Below are positions 6,767 to 14,308 of a stretch of DNA of 20,471 bases, piece after piece (position 1 is the first letter of the stretch; every line of letters begins with the position of its first letter). The stretch spans positions 1 to 20,471 of the IMG/VR virus record IMGVR_UViG_3300048580_000715; one strand, 5' to 3'. A model generated the notes under the pieces. That model was not told the DNA's origin. It saw only the letters and a list, made by a program, of their open reading frames with translations, and did not search any database. The DNA comes from a virus. The position numbers and the translations under genes are program-made.

Positions 6767-7799
6767 TTAATCCAGCCTGACTAATTTTTACAAATTTAGA
6801 TTGTTCATATAATTCTGTTATATTATTGACTCCGAGATAAGACATGCCCGACTTAATACCACCCACTAAAAGGTCTAGTGTAGATTTTACAGGACCGCTA
6901 GAATCTATTAAGAAACTTTCGCCTTCTGGCGTGATATCACATCTATAAATATTATTATCTTTTTGAAATTCGTAAGACGACTGGCCTCTGTATTCTTTAT
7001 AGTTATGACCATTTGAATGAATAATCGAAGAAGGCGATTCATCACAGGATGCTAGTATTTTTCCTATCATAACACTATTTGCACCAACAGCTAAGGCTTT
7101 GACTATATCTCCTGAATTTTTAATACCACCATCGGCTATAATATGATATTTATTTTGATTGCATAAATCTCTAGTACATAGAGCCTTTTTAATATTTGCA
7201 ATTGCCGATATTTGAGGTACTCCGCATCCGGTCATAATTCTTGTTGTACAAGCTGCACCCGGACCTATTCCACATTTAAAATTAATAACACCAAGATCAA
7301 ATAATCTTAACGCGGCATCTCCGGTGCATATATTTCCAACAATTAAATTGATATTTTTATTATTCTTTAGTAATTCTTTAATGTATTCATGCACATGAAA
7401 ATTGTCGGCATTAGCAATATCTAAACATAAATTTAATTTATCGGAATTTAGTAGATTTGATATTTCGTCTATTTCGGTTTGTTGGGTTTTTATACCAATA
7501 CTTAAGAATGGTAATTCTTTAGTAATTATTTGGTATTCTTTTATTTGAGCTTGATATTTATCTTTACTTTTATAAAATCTATGAAATATTCCAAGACCCC
7601 TACATTCTCTCATAGATTTTGCCATATTAATTTCAGTAACAGAATCCATATTTGCTGATATAATAGGAATATCAAGTTTGATATTTCCAATATTAGTAGA
7701 TAAATTTAATGACGAATCTCGTCTTGATTTTATATTAGAGAAATTAGGTACAAGTAAAACATCATCAAAAGAATAAGTTTCTTCAAGCCATGAAAGCAT
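6738..7799 (-). CDS. guaC: GMP reductase / IMP dehydrogenase family enzyme, CBS-less, GMP reductase more likely
   Basis: A 353-residue TIM-barrel enzyme of the IMPDH/GMPR family. Seen: [10 protein letters not shown] at the N-terminus, [10 protein letters not shown], the catalytic loop [11 protein letters not shown] (C184, T186), [17 protein letters not shown], a flap with YRGQSS and PEGES (E292), and [12 protein letters not shown]. The regulatory CBS domains of typical IMPDH are absent and the length equals GMP reductase (about 347). CLDIAN at 125-130 resembles the GMPR version (CLDVAN) rather than the IMPDH version, which favours NADPH-dependent conversion of GMP to IMP. IMP dehydrogenase without CBS domains remains possible. 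It overlaps the nucleotide kinase by 17 bp. In an AT-rich phage, turning guanine nucleotides back to IMP could feed adenine supply; this is inference. Confidence 0.88.
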   Translation of the reverse strand: MLSWLEETYSFDDVLLVPNFSNIKSRRDSSLNLSTNIGNIKLDIPIISANMDSVTEINMAKSMRECRGLGIFHRFYKSKDKYQAQIKEYQIITKELPFLSIGIKTQQTEIDEISNLLNSDKLNLCLDIANADNFHVHEYIKELLKNNKNINLIVGNICTGDAALRLFDLGVINFKCGIGPGAACTTRIMTGCGVPQISAIANIKKALCTRDLCNQNKYHIIADGGIKNSGDIVKALAVGANSVMIGKILASCDESPSSIIHSNGHNYKEYRGQSSYEFQKDNNIYRCDITPEGESFLIDSSGPVKSTLDLLVGGIKSGMSYLGVNNITELYEQSKFVKISQAGLNESKPHGKN

Positions 7800-8496
7800 A
7801 AATATTGTTTTCCTTTATTTTTTGTAGTAAGATTTGATTTTTTTCGTCTATTGAAAGACTTTGATTGTCTATAATAATTGAGTTAATCGCGTTAAAATCA
7901 AAATTATCTAAAGCCGTTTCTGTAATATCAGAATCATGAAAAGTGTTTCTTTGTAATCTAATAACGATACAGTTTTCTTTAAATTCATTGTATAATAAAC
8001 TGATTTCGTTTGGAAAACGAGCATCGTCTATTATGACGTAATCCTGCTTATTTTTTTTGATATTATTAATTGTGGACAAAACCCAACAATCAGGATATAT
8101 TTTACGACAAATGTATGTTCCGAATATCTTTAGAAATTCTCGTCCAGTTAAATAAGATCGTTGATGGTTTTTATAAACACCATTTACGGTCCATAATTCC
8201 TGTTTTAAATCATGAAGGCTATAACCCACAAATGGAAGATCGCTCCATTTAATATGAGTTTCTTCTTCTTTCTCTTCGTTTGTTCCAAATACCCATTTTT
8301 CTTTTAGTCCAAATAAATTGACCGCGATTCTTTTTAATTCATCTGCAAAAGAATAATGTACGACTGTTGGATTATACCATTCCGTATAAGTCCCGTCTAC
8401 TCCGTAACCTTTTGATAATTCAGATGTTAAAAATCCTCTAGCGGAACTTTTACCTGATTGTTTTTTACCACTAATAATTATTATTTTACTTGTCAT
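7783..8496 (-). CDS. Deoxynucleoside monophosphate kinase, T4 gp1-like
   Basis: A 237-residue P-loop kinase. Walker A is SGKKQSGKSS (G10-S17). Further family marks are the HYSFADELKRIA segment after the P-loop, LTGREFLKIFGTYICRKIYPD in the middle, and VIIDDARFPNEI (153-165), where the RFPNE motif is typical of phage dNMP kinases. These enzymes phosphorylate dNMPs to dNDPs using ATP, recycling host DNA breakdown products into precursors. Length matches T4 gp1 (241 residues). It sits between primase and GMP reductase, overlapping both (10-11 bp and 17 bp), so precursor supply is made together with the replisome. Substrate preference cannot be read from sequence. Confidence 0.85.
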   Translation of the reverse strand: MTSKIIIISGKKQSGKSSARGFLTSELSKGYGVDGTYTEWYNPTVVHYSFADELKRIAVNLFGLKEKWVFGTNEEKEEETHIKWSDLPFVGYSLHDLKQELWTVNGVYKNHQRSYLTGREFLKIFGTYICRKIYPDCWVLSTINNIKKNKQDYVIIDDARFPNEISLLYNEFKENCIVIRLQRNTFHDSDITETALDNFDFNAINSIIIDNQSLSIDEKNQILLQKIKENNIYAFMA

Positions 8497-9427
8497 AAAT
8501 AATTTTTCTTAATTCGGGCTTAATCGTAGAATTGATATATTCTATATTTGTTTCACCAATATCATTTTCTAGTAAATGACGTAAACTATAAACTGAAAAA
8601 TGACTTATTAATTTATCAAATAGTCCGTTTTTTTTAAGCATACTTTTTAATCCGGCACGATCTGGATCAACCATAAGTATAGTTTTTTTTGTAGAATACT
8701 TTTTAAGTAAATTAATTTGTTCATTACTAATAGTAGTTCCTAATAGAGCGACTGAATTATATATTCCTGCCTCATGTAATTTCCATACATCTAACGGTCC
8801 TTCTGTTAAAATAACCGTTCCTAATCTAGAAATATAGTATTTAGCATTATTAAGATTATAAAGAACACCGCTTTTATAAAATGATTTTGGTTGATGTAGC
8901 CATTTTATGTAACTATTTTCAATTGATCTTCCTGTAAAAGCAACCAGTCTACTCTCGTCGTCAAAAATAGGAACAACTGCTCTATTATAAAGATTTTTCT
9001 TTTGATTAAGACAATCAAAACATTGAAAATGTTCTATTGTTTCTTTTTTAAATCCTCTATTTTGGAAATAGGAAGAATTACCTTTTGTTGGGATTAATGA
9101 TTGGTCAAATACTTTATTTTCTTTTCTTTCGTAAGATTTAAAAGTACCCTTACTTAATTCTAAGTTAGCATTGTCTATGTATTTTTGAAGAATTTCCTTA
9201 GCTTCTTCGTGTTCGCACTTCTGCGTAGCCATTATTAGGCCGATTAAACCCTTTGGATAATCTTCGTGGCAGCGATTGGTCCAACACTGCCATCCGAATT
9301 CAAAATTAAAACTGAAGGCCGTAGAATTGTCGCCGCCGTGAATAGGACACTGGCATCTTAATTGATCCCGAAATTCGGGAAATCCTAAATCTTTGAATAA
9401 GCTATAAACAGATTGCTTATAATCCAT
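8486..9427 (-). CDS. dnaG: DnaG-type DNA primase, short form
   Basis: A 313-residue primase. Zinc-binding domain: CQCPIHGG (C25, C27, H30) and WQCWTNRCHE (C48, C53). RNA polymerase core: SYFQNRGFKKETIEHF (119-134), NRAVVPIFDDE and AFTGRSIE. Toprim metal site: TEGPLDV (E209) and MVDPDRAG (D254, D256). All key catalytic residues are present. It is much shorter than E. coli DnaG (581) because the C-terminal helicase-binding domain is absent, so contact with the DnaB-like helicase encoded directly upstream must differ. The ATG at 9425-9427 overlaps the helicase gene by 11 bp and no strong Shine-Dalgarno is seen, which suggests coupling to helicase translation. Confidence 0.93.
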   Translation of the reverse strand: MDYKQSVYSLFKDLGFPEFRDQLRCQCPIHGGDNSTAFSFNFEFGWQCWTNRCHEDYPKGLIGLIMATQKCEHEEAKEILQKYIDNANLELSKGTFKSYERKENKVFDQSLIPTKGNSSYFQNRGFKKETIEHFQCFDCLNQKKNLYNRAVVPIFDDESRLVAFTGRSIENSYIKWLHQPKSFYKSGVLYNLNNAKYYISRLGTVILTEGPLDVWKLHEAGIYNSVALLGTTISNEQINLLKKYSTKKTILMVDPDRAGLKSMLKKNGLFDKLISHFSVYSLRHLLENDIGETNIEYINSTIKPELRKIIYDK

Positions 9428-10865
9428 AAGAATCGTCGTTATAATCGTTATCTTTTTTCTTCTTAGACGAACTTCCGTTATTGACCATATTTTCTAAATT
9501 CGATTTACCTTCTCTGACTATGCCCTTTTCTGGTTCCGCGAATAAATTAATATACTCTTTATCTCTTAATCCAGAACCATATCGAGCTGCAATTACAATT
9601 AATTTTCTATCGCCGTTGATATCCGGATCGTTTATTCTATCTTCATCTGTTTTCTTTTTTATGATAGATAGCGATGTACATAGCCATAAAATACGATCCG
9701 AACCAGATACAACGCCAGAATCTTCTCTATCTATACCATCTCTATTTAATTGAACAAATGTTAATACTGGAACATCGTATTGTGCAGCAAAATTATGTAG
9801 ATCGGTAGCTATCTGACCTAAGTATTGATATTCTTGATCATTACCTTTTTCTTTTAGGTCCATAGTCTTTAGATAATCAAGAATGATTAAACAATCTTTG
9901 AATTTTCCGTTTTCATCTAATCCTACATCTTTAAGTAACCATTTTTTAGCCACAGAGATAATCTTATGATGACTAAATCCCGCCACTTGACAATAAGTAA
10001 AGTTTAAAGCATCTATCTTTCTTTCCGCCTCACTTATAGATTTCATACCCTGCTCTGTTTTAGCAAAATTACCACTTTCAATATCTTTTATTTGCATATT
10101 AGAATTGATGGCTAATAGCTTAGACATACAAGTTTCTTTATTCATTTCGGTATCAAGAAATAATACCGGAATTCCTAAAGACGCTGCGTTATTAGCCATG
10201 TTAAATCCGGTGGTTGATTTTAATGATTTAGCACGACCGCCAATAACATGAAATCCTCCGCGTCTTAAACCTCCACCAATAGCCTTATCAAATAATGGAA
10301 ATCCGGTGGGGATTCCTCGGCTAGATTGAGGATTTGCAGCTAAGTACTCAATAAAATCATGAATATCTTTTTGTACTTTAATCGTAGAATTTTGTTGATT
10401 AATAATATTTGAAGTGAATTGAAATAATACTTTTTCTACAACAGACGTAATATCAAAGAGAGTACAATTTGGATCGACGTTTTTAAGATTCTCTCTTGCC
10501 GCCACAATCCCCTGATCAAGTCCTCTTAATAAAGCTATTCTTAGTAGACCCTTTGCTGTATTTGTTATATTCTCCGGCAATACGCTGTACTTTATAGAAT
10601 CATTAAGAACCTCATTAATTTCGTATTTTTCAATAGCGTTTTTATCAACAGATTTAATTTCTTGAATTAAAGTGGTATTATCAAATTTATGTATACCTTT
10701 TTTGATTAAGGAATTCAAAGCATTAAATATAATCTGTGTTTCAGGATAATAAAAACAATTATTGTCAAGTAAATCAGCAACTTCATAAAAAGAATCGGAA
10801 CCATTCTTTATTATGGTTCCAACCATTGATTTTTCTAAATCTAGACTAGCTATAGCGTTTTTCAT
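9417..10865 (-). CDS. dnaB: DnaB-type replicative helicase with atypical Walker A
   Basis: A 482-residue hexameric helicase of the DnaB family. The N-terminal domain is recognisable (LEKSMVGTII at 10-19; CFYYPETQIIFNALNSL at 37-53). The RecA-like motor has GIPTGFPLFDKAIGGGLRRG, Walker A GRAKSLKST (210-218), FLDTEMNKE (H1a, catalytic Glu), Walker B CLIILDYLKTM (D330), sensor VQLNRDG and IVIAARYGSG for the nucleotide-contacting arginine. The second glycine of the P-loop (GxxxxGK) is replaced by Leu215, while Lys216 and Ser217 are kept. The last 25 residues are Lys/Asp-rich and probably disordered. Two bases separate it from the zinc-ribbon gene upstream; no strong Shine-Dalgarno. It should unwind duplex at the fork with the adjacent primase. 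Confidence 0.93.
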   Translation of the reverse strand: MKNAIASLDLEKSMVGTIIKNGSDSFYEVADLLDNNCFYYPETQIIFNALNSLIKKGIHKFDNTTLIQEIKSVDKNAIEKYEINEVLNDSIKYSVLPENITNTAKGLLRIALLRGLDQGIVAARENLKNVDPNCTLFDITSVVEKVLFQFTSNIINQQNSTIKVQKDIHDFIEYLAANPQSSRGIPTGFPLFDKAIGGGLRRGGFHVIGGRAKSLKSTTGFNMANNAASLGIPVLFLDTEMNKETCMSKLLAINSNMQIKDIESGNFAKTEQGMKSISEAERKIDALNFTYCQVAGFSHHKIISVAKKWLLKDVGLDENGKFKDCLIILDYLKTMDLKEKGNDQEYQYLGQIATDLHNFAAQYDVPVLTFVQLNRDGIDREDSGVVSGSDRILWLCTSLSIIKKKTDEDRINDPDINGDRKLIVIAARYGSGLRDKEYINLFAEPEKGIVREGKSNLENMVNNGSSSKKKKDNDYNDDSYGL

Positions 10866-10867
10866 AA

Positions 10868-11299
10868 TTATCTATTTTTGATACATTTATTACAAATTTG
10901 TTGATAATTTTCTACTTTTTCACCAATAATAACCGAATTAGTTTCTTTATTTTTATCGTAAGACTTTCCACATTTAAAACAACTAACTAATTCTGGTTTA
11001 TATTCTTCTCTATACGAGCGGTTTTTAGGTTTTTTATTTAAAGCTTTAGTGGCTTTTACTAGTATGCTATTATCTTCGCCCTCGTAATCTTCCCCTCCGT
11101 AAAACTTCATTTCATCGTCTGATGGTAAAATTAATTTACTTTTAGCTGGACGACCGGGTTTTTTATTAGGCTTGGTTTTTACAGGAGATTTCTTAGATTC
11201 TTTTTTTTGTAAGTCCTCGCCCGTCATATATTCATAAAAAGATATGACCAAATCCCAATCTTGCGTCTCAATAGCTTTTTTTAATTGTTTAATATTCAT
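10868..11299 (-). CDS. Zinc-ribbon protein with AT-hook-like motif
   Basis: A 143-residue protein not assigned to a family. Three parts are visible: an N-terminal helix pair (LKKAIETQDWDLVISFYEYM), a basic linker with KKPGRPAKSK (46-55, GRP core as in AT-hooks that bind the minor groove of AT-rich DNA), and a C-terminal zinc ribbon with C107, C110, C136 and C139 (CFKC and CNKC). A DNA-binding or replication-accessory role is inferred from these motifs and from its place directly upstream of the helicase. It overlaps the next upstream gene by 4 bp. It could also be a transcription or loader factor. Confidence 0.75.
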   Translation of the reverse strand: MNIKQLKKAIETQDWDLVISFYEYMTGEDLQKKESKKSPVKTKPNKKPGRPAKSKLILPSDDEMKFYGGEDYEGEDNSILVKATKALNKKPKNRSYREEYKPELVSCFKCGKSYDKNKETNSVIIGEKVENYQQICNKCIKNR

Positions 11300-11778
11300 T
11301 GATGAGTTCTCTTATTGAAATTGTTTCTTTCTCTAATAATCATATTTAATTGATCGGCGAGTGCCTGAATCTTAAATGGTAGATTTTTCATTACTTCGTA
11401 TTTAGCGGATTCCACAAGTTTTTGTTCTTCTAGTTTATCAGCTAATTCATGATTTGATCGTATATCTGTATTTTTTTCTTCAAAAGTGAAACCTCTTGAA
11501 TTTGCTAGTTCTTTACCTACAATATGTTTTATATTTGATTCTAACCAATCTATCTTAGCTTTAATTCTATTTGTTTCATGTACTAGATATAGGCTATAAG
11601 ATATTAATTTTGTAGAATAAACAAGCAAATCTTCTACTGATATATTTAGTAAATTGTCATTATTAATAGAATGAATAATATCGTTAATATCTTTTGGTGA
11701 TGAAATATTGGGAAAATTAAATTCAGTTTTCATCAATTCTATTTCGCTTACTATTTCTTTTGAATCATATCTGTTCAA
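11296..11778 (-). CDS. Helical protein, possible UvsY-like recombination mediator
   Basis: A 160-residue, mostly helical protein. Residues 45-95 (LLVYSTKLISYSLYLVHETN, then KAKIDWLE) and 105-155 (ELADKLEEQKLVESAKYEVM, then FKIQALADQLNMIIRERN) have the spacing of aromatic, Lys/Glu and Leu positions seen in T4 UvsY-type mediators, which load the phage RecA on SSB-coated DNA. This resemblance is by eye and weak. It lies three genes downstream of RecA. The start is a TTG at 11776-11778, chosen because a strong Shine-Dalgarno GGAG lies 7 bases before it and the frame continues from there; the next candidate ATG is at residue 16. It overlaps the Vsr-like nuclease end by 14 bp. Confidence 0.7.
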   Translation of the reverse strand: MNRYDSKEIVSEIELMKTEFNFPNISSPKDINDIIHSINNDNLLNISVEDLLVYSTKLISYSLYLVHETNRIKAKIDWLESNIKHIVGKELANSRGFTFEEKNTDIRSNHELADKLEEQKLVESAKYEVMKNLPFKIQALADQLNMIIRERNNFNKRTHQ

Positions 11779-12160
11779 GAATTTTCTCCAACTCTTCTAA
11801 AGTGGAAACACAGTATAGAGTAATATCGTTTATACGACAAAACTCTTCTTTTTTTAAATCTCGCCCTATCGCTTTATGAAAATCTGTTTTTGATTTATGA
11901 AAGAATTTTACATATTCGTCATGCTGTCTACCTTGAATCTCAAATACTAATTTTCTTCTAGGAAGCCAGAAATCAAAGTAAAAAGATGCACCGTCTACCG
12001 GTACATCCTCTAGAATAGCATCGGATGGAAACTTATCTTTTATTTTTTGACCCGCCGCGTATTGTATTTTAGATTTACAAGAAGCCTCTGTTTTAATTGG
12101 AAAATCAGATTCTTTTGTAGAAATCTTTACAATTTTATTGTGTGAGTTTTTTAATTTCAT
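11765..12160 (-). CDS. Vsr-fold PD-(D/E)XK nuclease (DUF559/DUF2726-like)
   Basis: A 131-residue protein whose second half matches the Vsr-like branch of PD-(D/E)XK nucleases: FYFDFWLPRRKLVFEIQGRQH (21 positions, key residues D63, E74, Q79, H80), then AIGRDLKKEEFC (R100, D101) and ITLYCVS. The pattern DF.L...-VFEIxGxQH-RDxxKxEF is shared by DUF559/DUF2726 and Vsr/EDxHD nucleases. The N-terminal 40 residues contain SCKSKIQYAAGQKI, a possible DNA-recognition helix. Such proteins nick or cut DNA in repair or as homing enzymes. Here it is embedded in the operon between the UvsY-like and coiled-coil genes, overlapping both (14 and 26 bp), so a repair or recombination role is more likely than a free mobile endonuclease. 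Confidence 0.7.
   Translation of the reverse strand: MKLKNSHNKIVKISTKESDFPIKTEASCKSKIQYAAGQKIKDKFPSDAILEDVPVDGASFYFDFWLPRRKLVFEIQGRQHDEYVKFFHKSKTDFHKAIGRDLKKEEFCRINDITLYCVSTLEELEKILEQI
11786..11789 (-). promoter_or_regulatory. Shine-Dalgarno GGAG supporting a TTG start
   Basis: On the minus strand TTGGAGAAAATTC immediately precedes the TTG at 11776-11778, giving GGAG with a 7-base spacer. It decides the start of the helical 160-aa protein. Comparable sites are AAAGGA before recA (13543-13548), GAGGAA before the 113-aa gene (14316-14321) and GAGGAA before the 103-aa gene (2858-2863). Confidence 0.65.
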
Positions 12161-12533
12161 CTTTTATACAATTAAGATCATTTTCCATATCTATTAAATT
12201 TTGCTTAGAAAAATCTCTTCTTTTAAATAAAACAATATCTTCAAGATATGCTTTATATTTTATAATTAATGATAGCATTAATTCATTATCTTCGGTAAGA
12301 TCGTTAATTTCATCTTGAAGATCGTCTATTTCTTCTTCTTTTTGGCTATCAAATGAATCATTTTCGCATTCTACTTTTTCTATAATATCGGCGACACCAT
12401 CTCTATGGTTATTAACCAGATTTAAAATTTTACTCTTTTCATTTGCTTCGATTTTTGTATAATCAGATAATAGGTCAATAGTGTGATCGTATAGATCATC
12501 GCACAATACATCTAAATCTTGTTTTGCTGACAT
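12135..12533 (-). CDS. Acidic coiled-coil protein, 132 aa
   Basis: Not recognised. An acidic, helical protein: residues 1-50 are helical and residues 60-85 are almost all Glu/Asp/Leu/Ile in a heptad-like pattern (EEEIDDLQDEINDLTEDNEL), a clear coiled coil, followed by another helix ending DEIKKLTQ. No catalytic motif, signal peptide or membrane segment is visible. The ATG at 12531-12533 is preceded by GGAAA (AT-rich spacer), just after the recA stop (2-bp gap). The position immediately after recA suggests an oligomeric accessory protein of recombination, which is inference. Confidence 0.75.
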   Translation of the reverse strand: MSAKQDLDVLCDDLYDHTIDLLSDYTKIEANEKSKILNLVNNHRDGVADIIEKVECENDSFDSQKEEEIDDLQDEINDLTEDNELMLSLIIKYKAYLEDIVLFKRRDFSKQNLIDMENDLNCIKDEIKKLTQ

Positions 12534-12535
12534 TA

Positions 12536-13537
12536 TTATTTTCCAAAAACCATAGAACGAATTTCTTGTTCTATTCTATCGCTTTTATCGGGATTTTTTA
12601 CTAGAAATTCTTTTAAAGCGTCTTGTCCTTGGAATTTTAATTCTTCGAGTTCTTTGATATTGTTAAAGTTATACCATGCACCTTTTCTTTCTATAAAACC
12701 AAATTCGGTGCCAAGGGCAATAATATCTTCGTATTTATCTAAACCTTTTCCATATCGAACATAGATTGTAGGGGTTCCGTCCGGTGGACCAGACGCGGCC
12801 TTTTTAATTTGGAATGTTGTATTTTTACCATACGATTTTTTAGTTTTATCATCTACTAGGTTTTCGGTCTTATTAGCAATGAGCCAATTCGAGGCAAAGT
12901 AGGCATTAGCATTACCGCCTACTTCTACAGTAGCTGCACCATAACCGGAAGTATTAGCCTGTTGATGGGTAATAGCAATAAACGATGATCTGTTTGGACC
13001 TATAATCTGAGCTATCTTACGATAAAAAGAATACATTAATTTTGGAACGATTGATCTTGTATTTCCTTTAACTTCTTCGCCGTGTTCATTTTCAGAACAA
13101 AGTGCCGCAATAGAATCCAATATTACTAAACAGCCCGGATCATCCTTAAGAATTGTTTCAATAATATTCATATAGGATTCGGCAGTTAAAAATTTATCCG
13201 CCGTAGAACGGATAACAATTAATTTTTCTTTATCTAGTTCAGGAAAACATTCTAATAGTTCGTTTTGTAAACGCCCTTCTACATCTACAAAATAGACATT
13301 CTTATCCATTTTTTGAGCGTTTACAGCAACAGTCAAACAAAAAGAGGTTTTCCCTGCGGCAGGCTTGGCCGAAATAGTTGTAATAGTTCCTTCTCTAATT
13401 CCGCCATTTAGGGCAATATCCATACTTAAGGTAGTTGGAATATATTCACCAACATGATCTTTTAAATAGGTAGCGGAGACTGGACTACATTCATATTTTT
13501 TTTCTAGGTCTTTAAGTAAAGCGTCTAATTTTTTCAT
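12536..13537 (-). CDS. recA: RecA-type recombinase
   Basis: A 333-residue strand-exchange ATPase. Walker A is SAKPAAGKTS (56-65). The catalytic Glu lies in YFVDVEGRL (E91), Walker B is CLVILDSIAAL, sensor/L1 is ITHQQANTSG, and L2-region is TVEVGGNANAYFAS, matching the TGGNALKFYAS of bacterial RecA. IKKAASGPP and the C-terminal GFIERKGAWYNF (I..K.GAWY) are also RecA-specific. The C-terminal acidic tail is short. The protein would form filaments on single-stranded DNA and drive recombination-dependent replication or repair. AAAGGA at 13543-13548 is a good Shine-Dalgarno for the ATG at 13535-13537. It shares one base with the upstream gene. T4-like UvsX is the functional analogue, but the motifs are closer to RecA. 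Confidence 0.95.
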   Translation of the reverse strand: MKKLDALLKDLEKKYECSPVSATYLKDHVGEYIPTTLSMDIALNGGIREGTITTISAKPAAGKTSFCLTVAVNAQKMDKNVYFVDVEGRLQNELLECFPELDKEKLIVIRSTADKFLTAESYMNIIETILKDDPGCLVILDSIAALCSENEHGEEVKGNTRSIVPKLMYSFYRKIAQIIGPNRSSFIAITHQQANTSGYGAATVEVGGNANAYFASNWLIANKTENLVDDKTKKSYGKNTTFQIKKAASGPPDGTPTIYVRYGKGLDKYEDIIALGTEFGFIERKGAWYNFNNIKELEELKFQGQDALKEFLVKNPDKSDRIEQEIRSMVFGK

Positions 13538-14025
13538 TATAATCCTTTAGCAAACAAGTTATCTGTCTTTTGAGTCTTTCTGGCTATATACTCTATCTTA
13601 TCTTGCTCGTTTTCTATCTCGGTTTTTGAAATTTCCTCTAAAGTATTGAGAAAAGATAGTTGGTCTTTAAAAAGCCCAAAAAGCATGTCTTTAAAATCTT
13701 CTTTTTTAATATATCTTAATGAGGATATTTCATTATTTTTTAAATACGAGAGAACTACACCCGGACTAAATACTTTAAGTATTTTTTTTACTTGCGTAAG
13801 TTCATAAACATAATCAGTGACAAGTTCTTTGTAATTATCTTTATGTTCTTTTGTCCAAAACGCTAAAGGTGGAACTTTATTTCCTTTATATTTCCAGTTT
13901 CTAGAAATAAGTATTTCCGTTAGATAATTACTTATATCAACGTCTAGTTCTGGAACAAACTTTGATTTATATGTTTTTGTGTAAGAAAAATCCTGCGGAA
14001 TCTTTTGTTCTGATTTCTTTTTCAT
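13537..14025 (-). CDS. Hypothetical protein, 162 aa
   Basis: Not recognised. Basic N-terminus (MKKKSEQKIPQDF), then a predominantly helical body with VPPLAFWTKEHKDNY and VFSPGVVLSYLKN, and a KEDFKDMLFGLFKDQLSFL helix. No metal-binding or NTP-binding motif is seen. It lies directly upstream of recA. Its ATG at 14023-14025 is inside the preceding gene, giving a 59-bp out-of-frame overlap that is long for this chain; no other Met occurs early, so the overlap appears genuine unless a later non-ATG start is used. No strong Shine-Dalgarno is present. Confidence 0.7.
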   Translation of the reverse strand: MKKKSEQKIPQDFSYTKTYKSKFVPELDVDISNYLTEILISRNWKYKGNKVPPLAFWTKEHKDNYKELVTDYVYELTQVKKILKVFSPGVVLSYLKNNEISSLRYIKKEDFKDMLFGLFKDQLSFLNTLEEISKTEIENEQDKIEYIARKTQKTDNLFAKGL

Positions 14026-14308
14026 AGAAAGAACCGTCTTTTACAAAGAACCAACAAACTTCCATGTTTCCGTCGTCCTTTTCGGCCCCAATACCTATTA
14101 GTTCATGGGGTTCCATAAAAGAAATAGAAATTTGTTTTAATCCTAGAAAAAAATATTGATAGTTATGAACGCCACATAATAAAGAGTCGTCCCATAATAA
14201 TTCCATCTGCTCTATTTGAGCTAGATTTCTATTTTTTTGCCACCAACTATAATCTTTACTTAGATTTACGACTTCTTGATTTTTTAGTTTTATTCTCAGG
14301 TTTAACAT
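13967..14308 (-). CDS. Hypothetical protein, 113 aa
   Basis: Not recognised. A beta-rich looking protein with many aromatic residues (DYSWWQKNRN, NYQYFFLGLKQISISF, EVCWFFVKDGSFYEKEI). A strong Shine-Dalgarno GAGGAA at 14316-14321 with a 7-base spacer supports the ATG at 14306-14308, even though this puts 53 bp of the gene inside the end of the upstream gene. The other end overlaps the next gene by 59 bp. No signal peptide, no cysteine cluster. Confidence 0.72.
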   Translation of the reverse strand: MLNLRIKLKNQEVVNLSKDYSWWQKNRNLAQIEQMELLWDDSLLCGVHNYQYFFLGLKQISISFMEPHELIGIGAEKDDGNMEVCWFFVKDGSFYEKEIRTKDSAGFFLHKNI

